Positions 1 through 11,600 of a stretch of 64,000 nucleotides of DNA are shown here, piece by piece. Numbering within the stretch: the stretch's first letter is position 1; each line of letters opens with the position of its first letter. The position numbers and the translations under genes were made by a program. The stretch is from Crambe crambe (Eukaryota > Porifera > Demospongiae > Poecilosclerida > Crambeidae). The notes beneath the pieces were generated by a model. The model saw nothing but the letters and a program-made list of their open reading frames with translations, did no database searches and had not been told where the DNA came from. Where the stretch lies: positions 6,772,582 through 6,836,581 of the forward strand of contig OZ004583.1 of NCBI GenBank assembly GCA_963924555.1, read 5' to 3'.

Positions 1-138
1 GTGGTTTCAATATTGATAATATTATTCTTCCATTTCGCCTCTTTCTCCCCCAAGTTCAACCAGAAAAATATCTACTGAAGGATTAACTCTGCATGCTGGC
101 AATTGCAAAATAATAATAATTATCATTATCATACATAC

Positions 139-662
139 TTCACATGCAGATTTATGTAACTTCTCCTTTTTACAGATTGCCACAAGAATAGCAGCAATAG
201 CAATGATAAATAGTAGAAGAGAGATGAAGGAGGGGATAAATGATGCTATGATGAGGTTATCTCTGTTGGACTGCCATTTTGAATCACATGTGTCTGTGAA
301 TAAAAAGTTTGAACATTCACAGCATGCATAGCATAATTATTTCATTTCAATTTTTGCTATTATCCTTACTTATCTGTGGTCCCACTACAACACCAACTGC
401 AATCCATAAAGAAACAGATACCAACCACAAGAAAACAGCTACTAGCAAGAGGACAAGTGATGCAATCCACACACGTTTAATGCCTGAATAATAATAATAC
501 CAAAAAAATGATTAGCTTATAGGTCTGGAAATCGTGACTTACTTGCAGTGTTACATTTTATAAAAAGTGGTATCAACACAATTACAATGATAATGCCTAA
601 TATCAGAAAAATCACGCCCACAATCAAAAGTCCAATGTTAGTATCAGTCAGATGAACGGCAA
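139..662 (-). CDS. Gene 1 three transmembrane exons
   Basis: Exons 543-662, 370-483 and 139-293 each carry one long hydrophobic stretch: around GLLIVGVIFLILGIIIVIV, SLVLLLVAVFLWLVSVSLWI and the helix following the CDSKWQSNRDN loop. Three passes put the N-terminal Ig/FN3 region outside and the C-terminus in the cytosol. The first two exons are phase 1-1; the third is phase 1-0 and adds a lysine-rich cytosolic start. Confidence 0.8.
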
Positions 663-2493
663 CTATAAGGAAGAAATCATTAAATAGGAATACAAGTCAA
701 CTATTATGAACTTTACCTTCTCCAGTCATGAAACTTCTTCTCGACTGGTAGAAAGTGGAGTTCACCCTCACTTCAAAAAGAAAATAGTACTGAGTGAAAG
801 CCTCCATCAGTGGCAGGGGAGAGGGTGAGTTCAAGACCACATTAAGGTGGTTATCTAAGTTGGAGGAATCCTGGCTGTATTGGACAACACAAGGTCCTTC
901 AGCCAGGATAGAGGAGCAGAGAAGAGTAGTGATACAGTCTTCAAATGTTAGTCTAGGACTTAAAACTGCTGATTGAAGTGAGCTTTCTGTGATAAAATAA
1001 TGAGCTTGACTCAATATCATTATGCAGCTTAGTGTTGTACCTATAGCAGCTGATTCTGCCACATTAGATCGTCCAAAAGTATTAACAGCATAGACAGAGA
1101 CAAGAGAGCTTTGAGTTGAGGAGGAAAAGTTAGTAAAGGAGGTGGCACAGAGATTATTATTGCAGCTATCAGAGCTAACCACCCTCTCTTCCAATCTCCC
1201 CCCTCTGCTATCATTCAGGAATATTGAGTAATTGAGAGAGTTGCCAAAGGAACAAACATCAGATATGGACAAACGCTGAAGGAATTATGAAAATAGAAGT
1301 GATTGTATGTAGCTACATAGAATGATTGTAATAGCTACTTACCTTTACTTGCCGCCAAGTCAATGTCAACTGACTTAATGAATTTTCATCGTTATATGTA
1401 GGAAATATTATAATCTCAGGAATCAATGGAACTAAAAAAAACAACAACAAAAAACAGTGAAACAGTACAATGAATCAATAATTACCTTGTGGGTGGACTA
1501 TGATAGTACTCCTTGGTCCTTCTTGGTTCCCACAGTTTATGGCACTGATATTGAAAGAGTAACGTGTCCCCAGGACCAGTCCAGAGCAGCTATAATCCTC
1601 ACTGGGACTCACCAGTTGCTCACTGGGACAGGAGGAGGGGGTGGGGCTCAGTACTACACAATAGTTTGTCACGTTATTCCCAGAGGAAAAGGAGTCAAAA
1701 GATACTATTACACCTCCAGGAGAGACAACAAGGGAACACTCCAGAAAAGGATATGTGGGAGGGGCTGTACAACAAGGGAACATGCAATGTAAGGGGGAGA
1801 AGCTATAAAGATAATTATTAATATGCATGCATACATCTTTATCATCACCACACCCTTCACACACACGAAAAGGTTCCCACCAAGTAAATAATGGTTCCTG
1901 ACCTATGCATAAATACAGTAACCCTTATTCCACTTTTTGCATGAAGGGTGTGTCATATGTGAGTGTGGGAACATTAAAATTAAGTTTAGTACCAATGATA
2001 TCAATGTGATAGACAGTGCTGTTCATATCAGCTCCATCAGCACACTGGATTGTAGCTCCATTTAAAAACATTGTAGTACTAGTCAATGTAGATTCAATAT
2101 TTATACGAAATTGGTTGCTTATAGATACATTGATGACTAACACCTCGACACCAGGCAAGGAAGGGCTTAGGAGGATACTTCTTGGGAAATTATGTGACGA
2201 TAGAAAGGCATACTCTCCACGATGATCAGTGTCATTCACTCTCACTCTCCATATAAGTGTATTGGGTATATCAGTTCCCACACAAGTGAACTGGATTGGT
2301 CCTGGACAGTTCAATGAAGTGTTGGGCATCAAAGCAACCCCTGTATGAAGAAAAAGGCCTAGCTACATTGCAGTGAAGTTTTCCTGCAACCTAGCTAGTT
2401 ACATTTTACTATAGCTTATTAACCTCCTAAAGTGATCACTGGTGTCCATGATGATATCCAATATCCTAACAGAAGAAAGAATGCGCAATCCAT
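139..2493 (-). CDS. Gene 1: Ig/FN3 three-pass membrane receptor, 3' part off window
   Basis: Cell-surface receptor-like protein of the tandem family. Nine exons are in view: 2424-2493, 1993-2340, 1486-1764, 1343-1431, 1041-1275, 717-1004, 543-662, 370-483 and 139-293. Each is bounded by AG/GT on the minus strand and phases match throughout, giving 566 codons before the model leaves the window. Order: signal peptide, Ig-like domain, two FN3 domains, a cysteine-containing extracellular module, three membrane helices. The last exon ends LHKSACE before a GTATGT donor. In the paralogues the next exons encode FYVE zinc fingers, so a cytoplasmic FYVE tail beyond position 1 is expected but not seen. 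It is closest to gene 3: the Ig exon differs mainly by two added codons. No stop or frameshift was found. The extracellular ligand cannot be read from sequence. Confidence 0.82.
717..1004 (-). CDS. Gene 1 juxtamembrane extracellular module
   Basis: Single phase 1-1 exon encoding about 96 residues with a conserved TFEDC...LLCSSILAEGPC cysteine cluster and a YYF-EVRVNSTFY strand pattern. It resembles a divergent FN3-like fold next to the membrane; I cannot assign a named domain. The upstream intron (1005-1040) is only 36 bases, a multiple of three with no stop, so retention would keep the frame. Confidence 0.65.
1041..1431 (-). CDS. Gene 1 second FN3 domain (two exons)
   Basis: Exons 1343-1431 and 1041-1275. 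The first gives the VPLIPEI start and the LTLTW strand, the second the NYSIFLNDSRGG and VSVYAVNTFGRSN strands typical of an FN3 sandwich. Compared with its paralogues the first exon carries one extra codon before its donor. Confidence 0.75.
1486..1764 (-). CDS. Gene 1 first FN3 domain
   Basis: Phase 1-1 exon of 279 bases, the same length as its counterpart in gene 3. It encodes an FN3 domain: PPTYPFLECS start, VTNYCVVLSP strand, and the FNISAINCGNQEG end. Genes 2 and 4 keep only a relic of this exon. Confidence 0.78.
1993..2340 (-). CDS. Gene 1 Ig-like domain, subtype II
   Basis: Phase 1-1 exon of 348 bases. The two Ig cysteines lie in FTCVGTD and IQCADGAD, with a Trp (LIWRV) about 12 residues after the first, and several N-x-S/T glycosylation sites. 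It is nearly identical to gene 3 except for a two-codon repeat (VR) after LIWR. Confidence 0.75.
2424..2493 (-). CDS. Gene 1 first exon, signal peptide
   Basis: Start ATG at 2493-2491 opens MDCAFFLLLGYWISSW, a short hydrophobic signal peptide, followed by a GTTAAT donor in phase 1 that matches the Ig exon. The sequence parallels gene 3 exon 1 almost residue for residue, which decides the start. Confidence 0.8.
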
Positions 2494-2600
2494 CGATTTA
2501 ATAGTTATCACACCCCAAACAGAAGAAGGGGCGTACTATATAGCGCGGGTATTGTGCGCGCATGCGCATAGGAACACTTGAAGCGCATTAGACGTGTGCT
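2494..2600 (-). promoter_or_regulatory. Gene 1 promoter with NRF1 palindrome
   Basis: The 12-mer at 2557-2568 fits the NRF1 consensus YGCGCAYGCGCR exactly and lies about 65 bases upstream of the ATG, the same spacing as in gene 3. No TATA box is convincing. The non-LTR element begins just upstream on the opposite strand. Confidence 0.5.
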
Positions 2601-2609
2601 GCTGTTGAT

Positions 2610-4115
2610 AAGGGTGGAAGAAAAGATCCCTTTATTGCCAACAACTACTGTGGCATCACCATGAACTCAGTGCTATCGAAGGTCCTCGAGATTCTGGTCT
2701 GGTCAAGAATGGAGGGGTGCCTTGCCAAGGCTGGTTTTCCACACCTCAACCAATCAAGCATGTTGGAGCTGATACCATCTTTGCATCCCAAGAAATGATA
2801 GCAAGGTACATGAAGGGAGGTTCCACTGTGCACATGTGCCTCCTGGACCTCCAAAAGGCTTTCGATAGTGTGGAGTTCCCGGTGCTTCTAGACTGTCTAT
2901 TTTCCATTGGCATCAATGGCAAGACCTGGAGACTCATCAGGAACTGGTATGAAGGAGGAACGTGCAGTGTCCAAGTCGATGGTGCAGTTTCAAAACCATT
3001 CTCCATTGAGAGAGGTGTCCCCCAAGGGTCAGTCCTGTCTCCAACCCTCTTCAACATCATTATGGACCCCCTTCTGAAGTTGCTGGAATCCTCAGGCTTG
3101 GGGCTGTGTGTGAATGGCTTATACGGCGGTGCCTACCTTCATGCAGATGATGTTAGAACCCTCTCTGCCTCGGTGTCCTCTCTCCAGGCCCAGATCAATC
3201 TCGTACTCAGCTTTGCCAGGGAGAACTTTCTGCAGCTCAATCCGAGCAAATGCAAGATTGTATCTTTCAGTCAGGACAACAACATCCAACACCCTGCTTG
3301 CAAAATTGAGGGGGGCAAGTGGAACCGCCAAGTGCCTTGGCTACCAATGGAACCACGACCTCTCTGCTAAGACATCAGTGGAATATAATGTCTCAAAGGC
3401 AAGGAAGTCCTTCTTTGCGTATGGCAGTATGGGCCTCTTCCAGGGAGACTTGTCACCATTATCTGGAAGGCCAATGGTGGACACATGCATCCTACCTATC
3501 CTACTGTATGGTGCAGAGAATTGGTGCCTCTCACAGAACTCGATACAAGTACTATAGACTCCTTCCTCGGACTCCTGAAGTTCCCACAATGGTATTCAAA
3601 CACCCCAGCGTGCATAGCAGCTGGACAGAGATCTGCCAGAGCACTGTGCCTCACAAGGAAATTGAACTTCCTTCAGAAAATCTTGGCAAAAGACACCAAT
3701 GAGGCTGTGAGTGCCCAGACTTTAGCATCACTCTCAGACGACATCAACTCTACCTGCCTAGTTCGGGAATGTAGGGACCTGGTACATTACTTTGGAACAG
3801 ATTTCACATCAGGAAGGAACTGATTCCTGTCCCCACCCATGCGGGACATAAGTTCAAACGATCTTGACCTGCTGTTAGCCAAGCATGAAGGAAGGGCTGA
3901 AATGTCCATCGTGGTGGAGGTGGAGAGTGAAATTGGATGGCCATGATTATGGGACCTCATGCTAGACAACGGTGCCAGGTGCATTGAAGGGCTGAGGAAT
4001 CTCTTACGGGTGATTACATTCCCACCCCATGCCATGCATGCTTGCTCCTTATGTGAGAGAGAAGACATCTGCAGAGACTCCCTGCTCAGCCATGTCCTCA
4101 ACACTCACACCAACT
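2610..4115 (+). mobile_element. Non-LTR (LINE) reverse transcriptase relic
   Basis: Degraded reverse transcriptase in at least two frames. It starts with a 'NNYCGIT...LSKVLE' palm-entry motif near 2640. The 2717-3370 frame holds the palm motifs LDLQKAFDSVEF, GVPQGSVLSPTLFNI and an HADDV version of the YADD catalytic box. After a frameshift near 3320 the C-terminal region (LGYQW..., KARKSFF, ILLYGAENWC) follows to about 3830. The order fits CR1/L2-like elements. It lies antisense to the receptor genes, between gene 1's promoter and gene 2's last exon, and cannot be active as read. The motif set is what I see; the clade is inference. Confidence 0.85.
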
Positions 4116-4129
4116 GCCGGCTCATGTAG

Positions 4130-4390
4130 GATTTTTTTATTACAAATTGATCGCCACAAGCTCTTGTAGAATCTTTCAACAACATTTACTGCTACAATTG
4201 CCTGATTTGGGATGAACCTTAGAGTTTGGCCAGCGAGGCACAAGGGCCATCCAGTCTCTGTTCAATGTGATGACCAGGCCTGTCTTTTGATCTAATCCAT
4301 GCAACTTTTTAAAAAATGAAATCATGCTCTCAAATCTGTTTTTGACCATTTCATGCATATCAGCACTTGCGACAAGGATGAGATCAAGAA
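4130..4390 (-). repeat. Repeat shared with 59640-59800
   Basis: The stretch reading ttacaaatt...cacaagctct...ccttagagtttggccag recurs in the gene 4/gene 3 gap, so the intergenic DNA of both gene pairs shares ancestry or a transposon. Two short minus-strand frames here (4049-4243, 4176-4358) read like fragments of one broken coding region that I do not recognise. Confidence 0.5.
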
Positions 4391-5666
4391 ACTTCTACAA
4401 ACTGATTCTCTGAACATAATTAGCTATTAGCAAAGCTGATAAAAAGAATGGCAGCCATAATAATTATATAGCTAGCTATCTTTATAAGAACAAATATGGC
4501 TGCCGTATTTTGTCCCCCTGGACAATGCCATATTTAGTCCCCTCTAGATATAGAATGTAATTATAGAAAACCATCTATTTCTGCCCGAGTGGTAGCTATA
4601 TGGTACCGTTGGATGAACAGACTGTTGAGCTAACTGTGGTACCCAGAAGAATGAGCTAGTAAGCTGCAAAAAGGTCAATCAGAGAAAAGATAGAACAGTT
4701 TCGAGGCTTCTTGTGAACTCTCTGGATGTGGACAATTTACGGCAGCACAAGACAGAAAATTGCAAATTTTTTTGTCCTCCAGACAAGTTTCAGGACCTCA
4801 CTTACTGATTTGCATTTGGGAGGAACAGAGGGGGTGAGTATGATGACATCAGGAAGAGGGACAGAGAGGTGATGCTGGTGAAGTACTCGGAGAAGTGATT
4901 GCCCAATGCCCAAGTACAAGAGGAGGTGGCAAAGCTATGGGACTGTGTGATGGACTTTGCTGCTGACCATTATAGCTAATACAGATAGAGTAGCTAGAAA
5001 TACAGTAATTGATATGTACTATCAATGATCACTGATCAAATGATAAGTGACAATGGAGGATTAGAGAAAATGAGAAAACCCGTTTATATAACTATGATAC
5101 CCATGTCCAACTGGAATCTGAGTTATGTGAAAATTAAAACACTTATGACAAGTTTAACTAACCTTGCGTCTCTTGATGAGGCACACTTGATCGGATGATG
5201 TGATAGTGCACTTGGTTACATGATGCACTATCACATCACCCTCATGTGCACATTAAAAGACTTTGGCATGTTGTAACTAGCCATTGTGGATATTATACTC
5301 TGTATCTTTACAAATCACATTAGCATGCTTATACACTCAGGGATCTTTAATTATGGCACCATAAGGAAGTCAGTTCTTTCCTTGCTTGCAGCACTCCAAA
5401 AATAGAGCTGTTTGGAACATTGGACTTAGCTAGTTGTTGCCAGAGCTTGTTGTCTGCTCCGACATGAAAAGCCCATGTAGTACCTCCAGTCTGTGTAGTT
5501 GGCTATACCCAGAGACCAAGGGTAGGATATGAGAGAAAATAATTATTCCTGATTCAGAATAATACATATTTTGCATCCACATAGCTATGTTATAGAGTAC
5601 ATAAAAAATTATAAACGATAAGTCAATAATACAGCCTAGTCATTGCATAGCTATTATACTTGACTG
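4391..5666. other. Intergenic, gene 2 to gene 1 side
   Basis: No gene seen. It contains a perfect 14-base inverted repeat at 5197-5210/5224-5237 (gatgtgatagtgca) with a 13-base loop, and the 3' flank of gene 2. The rest looks like unique AT-rich DNA. Confidence 0.5.
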
Positions 5667-5698
5667 TTACACAGTTGTTTCCTCCTTAGAAGAATTAT
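5667..5698 (-). CDS. Gene 2 terminal exon, EETTV end
   Basis: Phase 1 acceptor, then codons for NSSKEETTV and TAA. The last four residues (ETTV) fit a class I PDZ-binding motif (S/T-x-V). Genes 3 and 4 end in the same five residues, though the upstream codons differ. Confidence 0.85.
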
Positions 5699-8600
5699 CT
5701 ATGAAAGATAGTACGATAAAGGATATTAGCTTGGCTCTAAGAATAAGGGCCATATCATTACTTCAACTCTCATTAAAATTAATGACCTATTGCTCATTAT
5801 TATAAACTGCATGTAATTATAACTATGAGCTATAGCTAATTGTTATAGTCAATTAGCTATTAGTCATAACCTTTCTTTTTAGACTCCTTGTGGCACTTAG
5901 GACAAACCATTACAGTGTTTGCACAATATTGAAGATAGGCCTCTTTTTTAGAGCATTTCTCGCAAACAACCTACAGTTATTTATACAATGATAAAACCAA
6001 TGAGTTGTTTATATAGTGATAAAAACAATGTACAGAATAAGTTGTTTGCACTATGATAACTCTAGCCAAAGGGAAGCCCCATAATGAAATAGCAAAGATT
6101 TCAGAAAATGTGGTACCAACCATGGATTATAGGGTCTCAGCAAAACTCACCTTGCCACAAGCCCGACAGTACTCACGAGAAGTGACCTTTTTTTTGCAAG
6201 CATGACACACATTAGGACTATGTATATCCAGCTCTGGTGCTTCTGCTCCAAATGATACTGGAGTAACTGTGGTCTATAAATTAATGTAACAGTTAGCTGT
6301 TGGATTACTAAATATTGTAGCTCACACTCACAATGTTTTAAGTGATATATGCAATGCAGTATTGATGGGATAAAATTATGTAAGACATAGACAGTGTCAT
6401 TCCTGCCACCAAATTTCCCTGGGGGACCCCACATCAAGGTGAAACTGAATTAGGGGTCATTTCGCTCATACAATTCAGCTTCTATCTGTATAGCTAAATG
6501 CAAATCACCTCTTGTTGAGATTTCTCATTTTGACTGTTTGCCACAGATCTTGTGTCAGTGACTTCTACCTGATTGGTGTCATGGGGTGTTTCCTGCATAA
6601 AAATGAATGATTACTGAGCTACAGTCATGCTGAATCATAATCCTTTTTGAAAGTGCATGCATATACATACATGCATACATACATACAACATACATACATA
6701 CTGTACAGCGGGATAATTTTCGGTGGGGATAAAATTTTGGTAATTTCGGTAATCAGTATAATTATATCGAAAAATTTTTCTATCAAAATAAATTAAGCCA
6801 CCATTTAGCCACCGTAGAGATTGTTGTTTTCGTTTGTACATTCAACGTTACGGTGCTTTAACCTTCTGGTCCACTTTCTTCTTAGCTAAACTCCATCAAT
6901 TAAAAAATTGCCACAATTGCGAAGAGGGCTATACCTGAAGCAAGTAGCTATGCAAGCCAAGTGAAAATGGAGATTCAGCAGCTGTGAAGTCCGTAGATAT
7001 TGTTGAGCATTTGCTAAAATAATTGTATCGTACTGAATATAATTCTTCATCTGTATCCTTTGGTGATTAACGAAATATTTTAGCTCCGAAAAAACCCGCT
7101 ATACATTACATGCATACATACATATGTATGTCAACTTCCTAAGAAGGGGTTATTCACTATAAAAAATTAATAGTAGGCTTAAGCTTAAATACAATTGTAA
7201 TGTTTCCCCAACTAAATCAATAGGGATTACCATAATTTTATTGGCAAGCAAAATAACTTAAGCTTATGGATCCAAGGACATCATTCTTGAAAAATTGAAA
7301 TAATTAAGCCACACTGACTAAAGGTTTTAAAGGAAATTTATTACTAGATGCAGTTCGAGGAAGTAGTTACTGAATTATATTATATCATACTATGAGAGGA
7401 AAAACATTTCTTCTAAATGAAAGAGTGATGTAGGCTTGAGTACATGACTATAAAAAGTACGGAAACAATGTAGGGTAGCTTGCTGGCTATGTACTGCATT
7501 TGCTCTGCTAACTGTCACAGAATTGACAAACCCTACATCGCTGCATGGAGTGCATTAATTTTATGCTCTGCTAACTGTCATAAAATTGACATTAATCATA
7601 AATCGCTGCAAGGTGTGGATAACATGGCAGCAGAGATGTAGGGTGTATGTCAACCCACCTTGTTTTCATACTTTTTATAGTCATGTACTCAAGCCTACAT
7701 CACTCTTTCATTTAGAAGAAATTATTAGTAGTGAGCGTGGGTGTTTTGCATGTCAAGCCTACATAGAGAGTGCTACTGCACTCTGATAATTATTGCATAC
7801 TGTACCTTGGATGTATTACCACTTCTTCCTTGAATTTTCTGTTCTTGGTTTTCACTCTCCTTGGGTCCTCCATCCTATAAGCATAGGTTAAGAGGGGGGG
7901 GGGGGGGGGGGGGGGGGTTCCTCCATAATACCCTCGATATGGTGATAAGCCAAACTATAACATACCACAACTGTGGTGCATCTAGCTTATTAATAATATT
8001 TTTCTTAGTAGTTAGTTATACATGAAAGAGAAAAGGTAATGACAGTTACACACTATGCCCATGTTCCAACTTTGTGCATTTGAGATTATGTTCACTGATG
8101 TTGTAGTAGATAGCATACTGAAGTAGGCAGCAAAGCATTAATTTCGCTAGCTATTCATGAAACTATTACAAAGTGAACAGAATAGTTACTGACTGATAAT
8201 TAGCAGCTTACGCTGTAACTAAGTGAGAAATAAATGGAGCAAGCTAAATTCTTGAGTCATAAGTCCTGCACCTATATATCTACATGTACAAGAGAAAAAA
8301 AACATTTTGTACTGCAAAAAAAAAAATTAAAAAAAAAAAAAAATGCAGCAGTGATCGACCTTTGACCCTAGTGCAGAAATGCTGTTTGTGTCTGCTCAAA
8401 TCTGTTAATGTAGGACATGCATGGTCCTGAGATATGTTAAGTCAACAGAATGACGTGATTGGAAGAAAACGTGCATTTGATTCCAATAGCTACTAGCTAT
8501 CCTGAAGCCATGCAGCACAGTAGCTATTTGAAAAGAGTCCTGATTAAAAAAATGTCTTACAAATGTTTTAATAACTTCAATAAGAATTCAATAGAATTAG

Positions 8601-11600
8601 TTCTCATAAAATTAGCTTATGAAACAAACCACCAATGTTTCGACCAGAATACTCTAGCCTTCATCAGGGTGATACAACAGAAACGTTCTAATAGAGCTAC
8701 GCTCGTCTAGTCAACGCACATGCATATCCATAGGCGTATGCATGTGCGTTGTCTAGATAACAAGTATAGTTATATAGAGAACGTTTTTGTGTGCATTTTT
8801 GTATCACCCTGATGAAGGCTAGAGTATTCTGGTCGAAACATTGGTGGTTTGTTTCATAAGCTAATTTTATGAGAACTAGTTCTTATCATGTAAGCTGAGA
8901 AAAATAAGCAGAACTTCAATGCATTGAATGGATAGAGAATGTAAAGTATAAGAGATCCAATGTATATCATAGAAACTCACCTTTTGAGGTTGCTTAGATT
9001 CATCAGATCTTGCGGGGCCACTACCTGTTGATTCAAAACTGGGTGGGTCACGGGGTACTTCCTGAATAAAAAAATGATGCCATGCTAACCATATCCATGG
9101 CAAATCATATTGACACAGAACACTCAAAGGGGAGTGAAGTAAGGATAGTTAGTGGGTGTGCATGGTTATCATAAACCATATTATACACACTGCCATCAAC
9201 TTATCTTTTATTTTAAATAATTTCCCCTATTATTAATAATTATTTTGCTTAGTTTTGTTACCATAGGATTCTCAGATCTTGTGCGGTACTTCCTGTATGC
9301 TAGCCATATCCGCCATGCCAAAAATCAAATCCTAATGCTGTCTGCTGAATCGAATCTTAATGCTGTCAATTAAAAGGGTAGCTCTAGCTCTATAGTTATA
9401 GTAATAATTATAGTTTGTACTTTATGATCACACACCTAAACTCTGATAGTGTGCTGCTATAAGGGGAACATTCTAAAGGTTATTAGTTATCATGACTGTA
9501 GCAATTATTTACTTTGTTCAGTGATCTATTTATATAATGATCAAGCATTGATTACTGAAAAGGTAATGACATACTTCTTCAGTCTCAGATTCTTCAGTCA
9601 CAGTGTTAGCAACTATTTTGATACCTGCATATGGAATGGCAGAGCAATAGTTGGCTAGCTAGAAAGTTGTCATTTTACCTTGATTCTTGCAAATATCATA
9701 ACAGAGAGAACAGACCCTCTGTGCTTTCTTTGGTTCATATGGAAGGTAGGCCTCATTTCGAGAGCATGGTGAGCAAACACACTATGAAATACGTAAAGTG
9801 AAATAAGCACATAATTATGGTTAGCACTGATATTATTATTTCAATCCTTCGCCTGTACAGACAGATGTCTGCAGCCATCATGCATCTGGATCTCAGTCAT
9901 CAGTTTTCTTATGAAAGAGCGGCTTTCTCAAAGATGGGACAATGAGAAAAGCCTTCTGATGATCAGAGAGAGGTTGAGGCCAAGAATTGCATGTCCAAAG
10001 AAGTTCAAATTTAAGTATTATCTTTGGATGCTATTGGCTATTCAGAATTTGTATAGCTAGAAAACTACATGAGATCCAGACTAATGGCAGGGCCAAGCAT
10101 ATAACAAGTAGACATTACTGTACAACTAGCAAGTAGGTAAAACTTAAATTCAAAATTGTCACTAGAAAAATCATAGCAATAAGGGTGCCGATACATCCTA
10201 CCCAGGAACTAACTTTAGAGACATCTAACCTGGACCAAGTTTCTCATACTAAAATAGTATTACACATGTCTGACTCATATACCAACTTTCATAGAGAGAT
10301 TAAAAACAGGACTTACCTTGCCACATGCCCGGCAGTGATGACGTTTCCCCATTCCAGTTGGGTTTTTCTGACAGACCTGACACACTTCAGTATCTGGATT
10401 CCATGTAGGTTTCTCAGTTGCGAATTTTTTTTCAGTAATCTACAACAAAATTAATAGAGTGAAATATAATACATTACTGTGGTGTGCTTCAATTGAATTA
10501 CAACAATTTCATCATTATACAAACATGGAGGAATAGATGAACCAAAACTGATTATTATTAAAGTAAAGTGTTGTAATCAATGATAAGAATAGCCATTCCT
10601 AACTTGCTGATTACGAACAGTAAACACCCCTAACTTGTGATTACCAAAGTTTCACACCTACAGAACCATCCACATGAATCTCCCCTTACAAAACTCCATG
10701 AGAGACATTTTGTTATTCTGATCATAGTCTGGTTTGTGCAGTAGCTAATGATGATTGATAAAAGTTGATTCATAGATTCTTTACCGATATAGTCAGGACC
10801 AGCAGAGCTTGCTCTTAGTCCTTCTTTTGACAGTTTTGTTAGTATTAACAGTGATGTAGGCATACAAAACAACCCAAAAATGTAAAAAAAAATTTCATTT
10901 CAGTTACCCTTTAAACTGGTAAAACTCGTGTCCATAATAATAATAACATTTTTTGTGCGGTGTGCCATGCATTGATGAGTGTTGAGAGATAGGTTTCGGT
11001 TTCTATTTTGAGCAGCTCACCTCATGGGATTTCTCAGTGATTCCATTTTGAGTTTTTGTCTCAGAGTGAGGATTAATTTCCCTAAAAGTATCTGGGTCAT
11101 TGATAACTTCTGGATTGGGTGAGTCTGCAGATGTTTCCTGTACAATAACAAATTAATGTGATGTCATGCTAGCTATAATAATAATGATATGTTCATGTTG
11201 AAAAAAAATAATCAATATGTCCCCTCACTTGATCCTGAAGCTGCTATCATGCTAGCTAACTATAGCTAGATTTTCAGAAACAGAAACAATACTATTTACT
11301 GTCTGTTGACTATCCAATAAAGGATATGAAAACAATCTGATGTTGAGTTTTCATCAATAAAAAGATCAAGAGAAATTTGTGAGCCTCGATCAGCCCTATA
11401 GTGCTACTAGGAGACTGAAAAGACAGAAACTTATAAATATGTTCCACGAATTATTTTAACTATGAAAGTTTTCTTCCTGATTTTCAGTATTTTCACTATA
11501 CAGTTAGCTATTATTATGATGAAGTGGAGCTCCAGTTTATTATTGGAGTTTCAACTTATACATTGGACCTCCTGTGTATCTTGTATCCTAGTTTGGCCTT

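Noticed and set aside
794-976. Plus-strand open frame
   Set aside because: Antisense shadow of gene 1's juxtamembrane exon.
2016-2225. Plus-strand frame opposite the Ig exon, with a matching one at 56614-56823
   Set aside because: It is the antisense shadow of a conserved minus-strand exon; the exon has splice sites and Ig motifs, the shadow has neither.
6635-6841. Minus-strand frame near 6.7 kb
   Set aside because: Lies in an ATTTTCG-type repeat and a CATACATA microsatellite; no protein-like features or splice sites.
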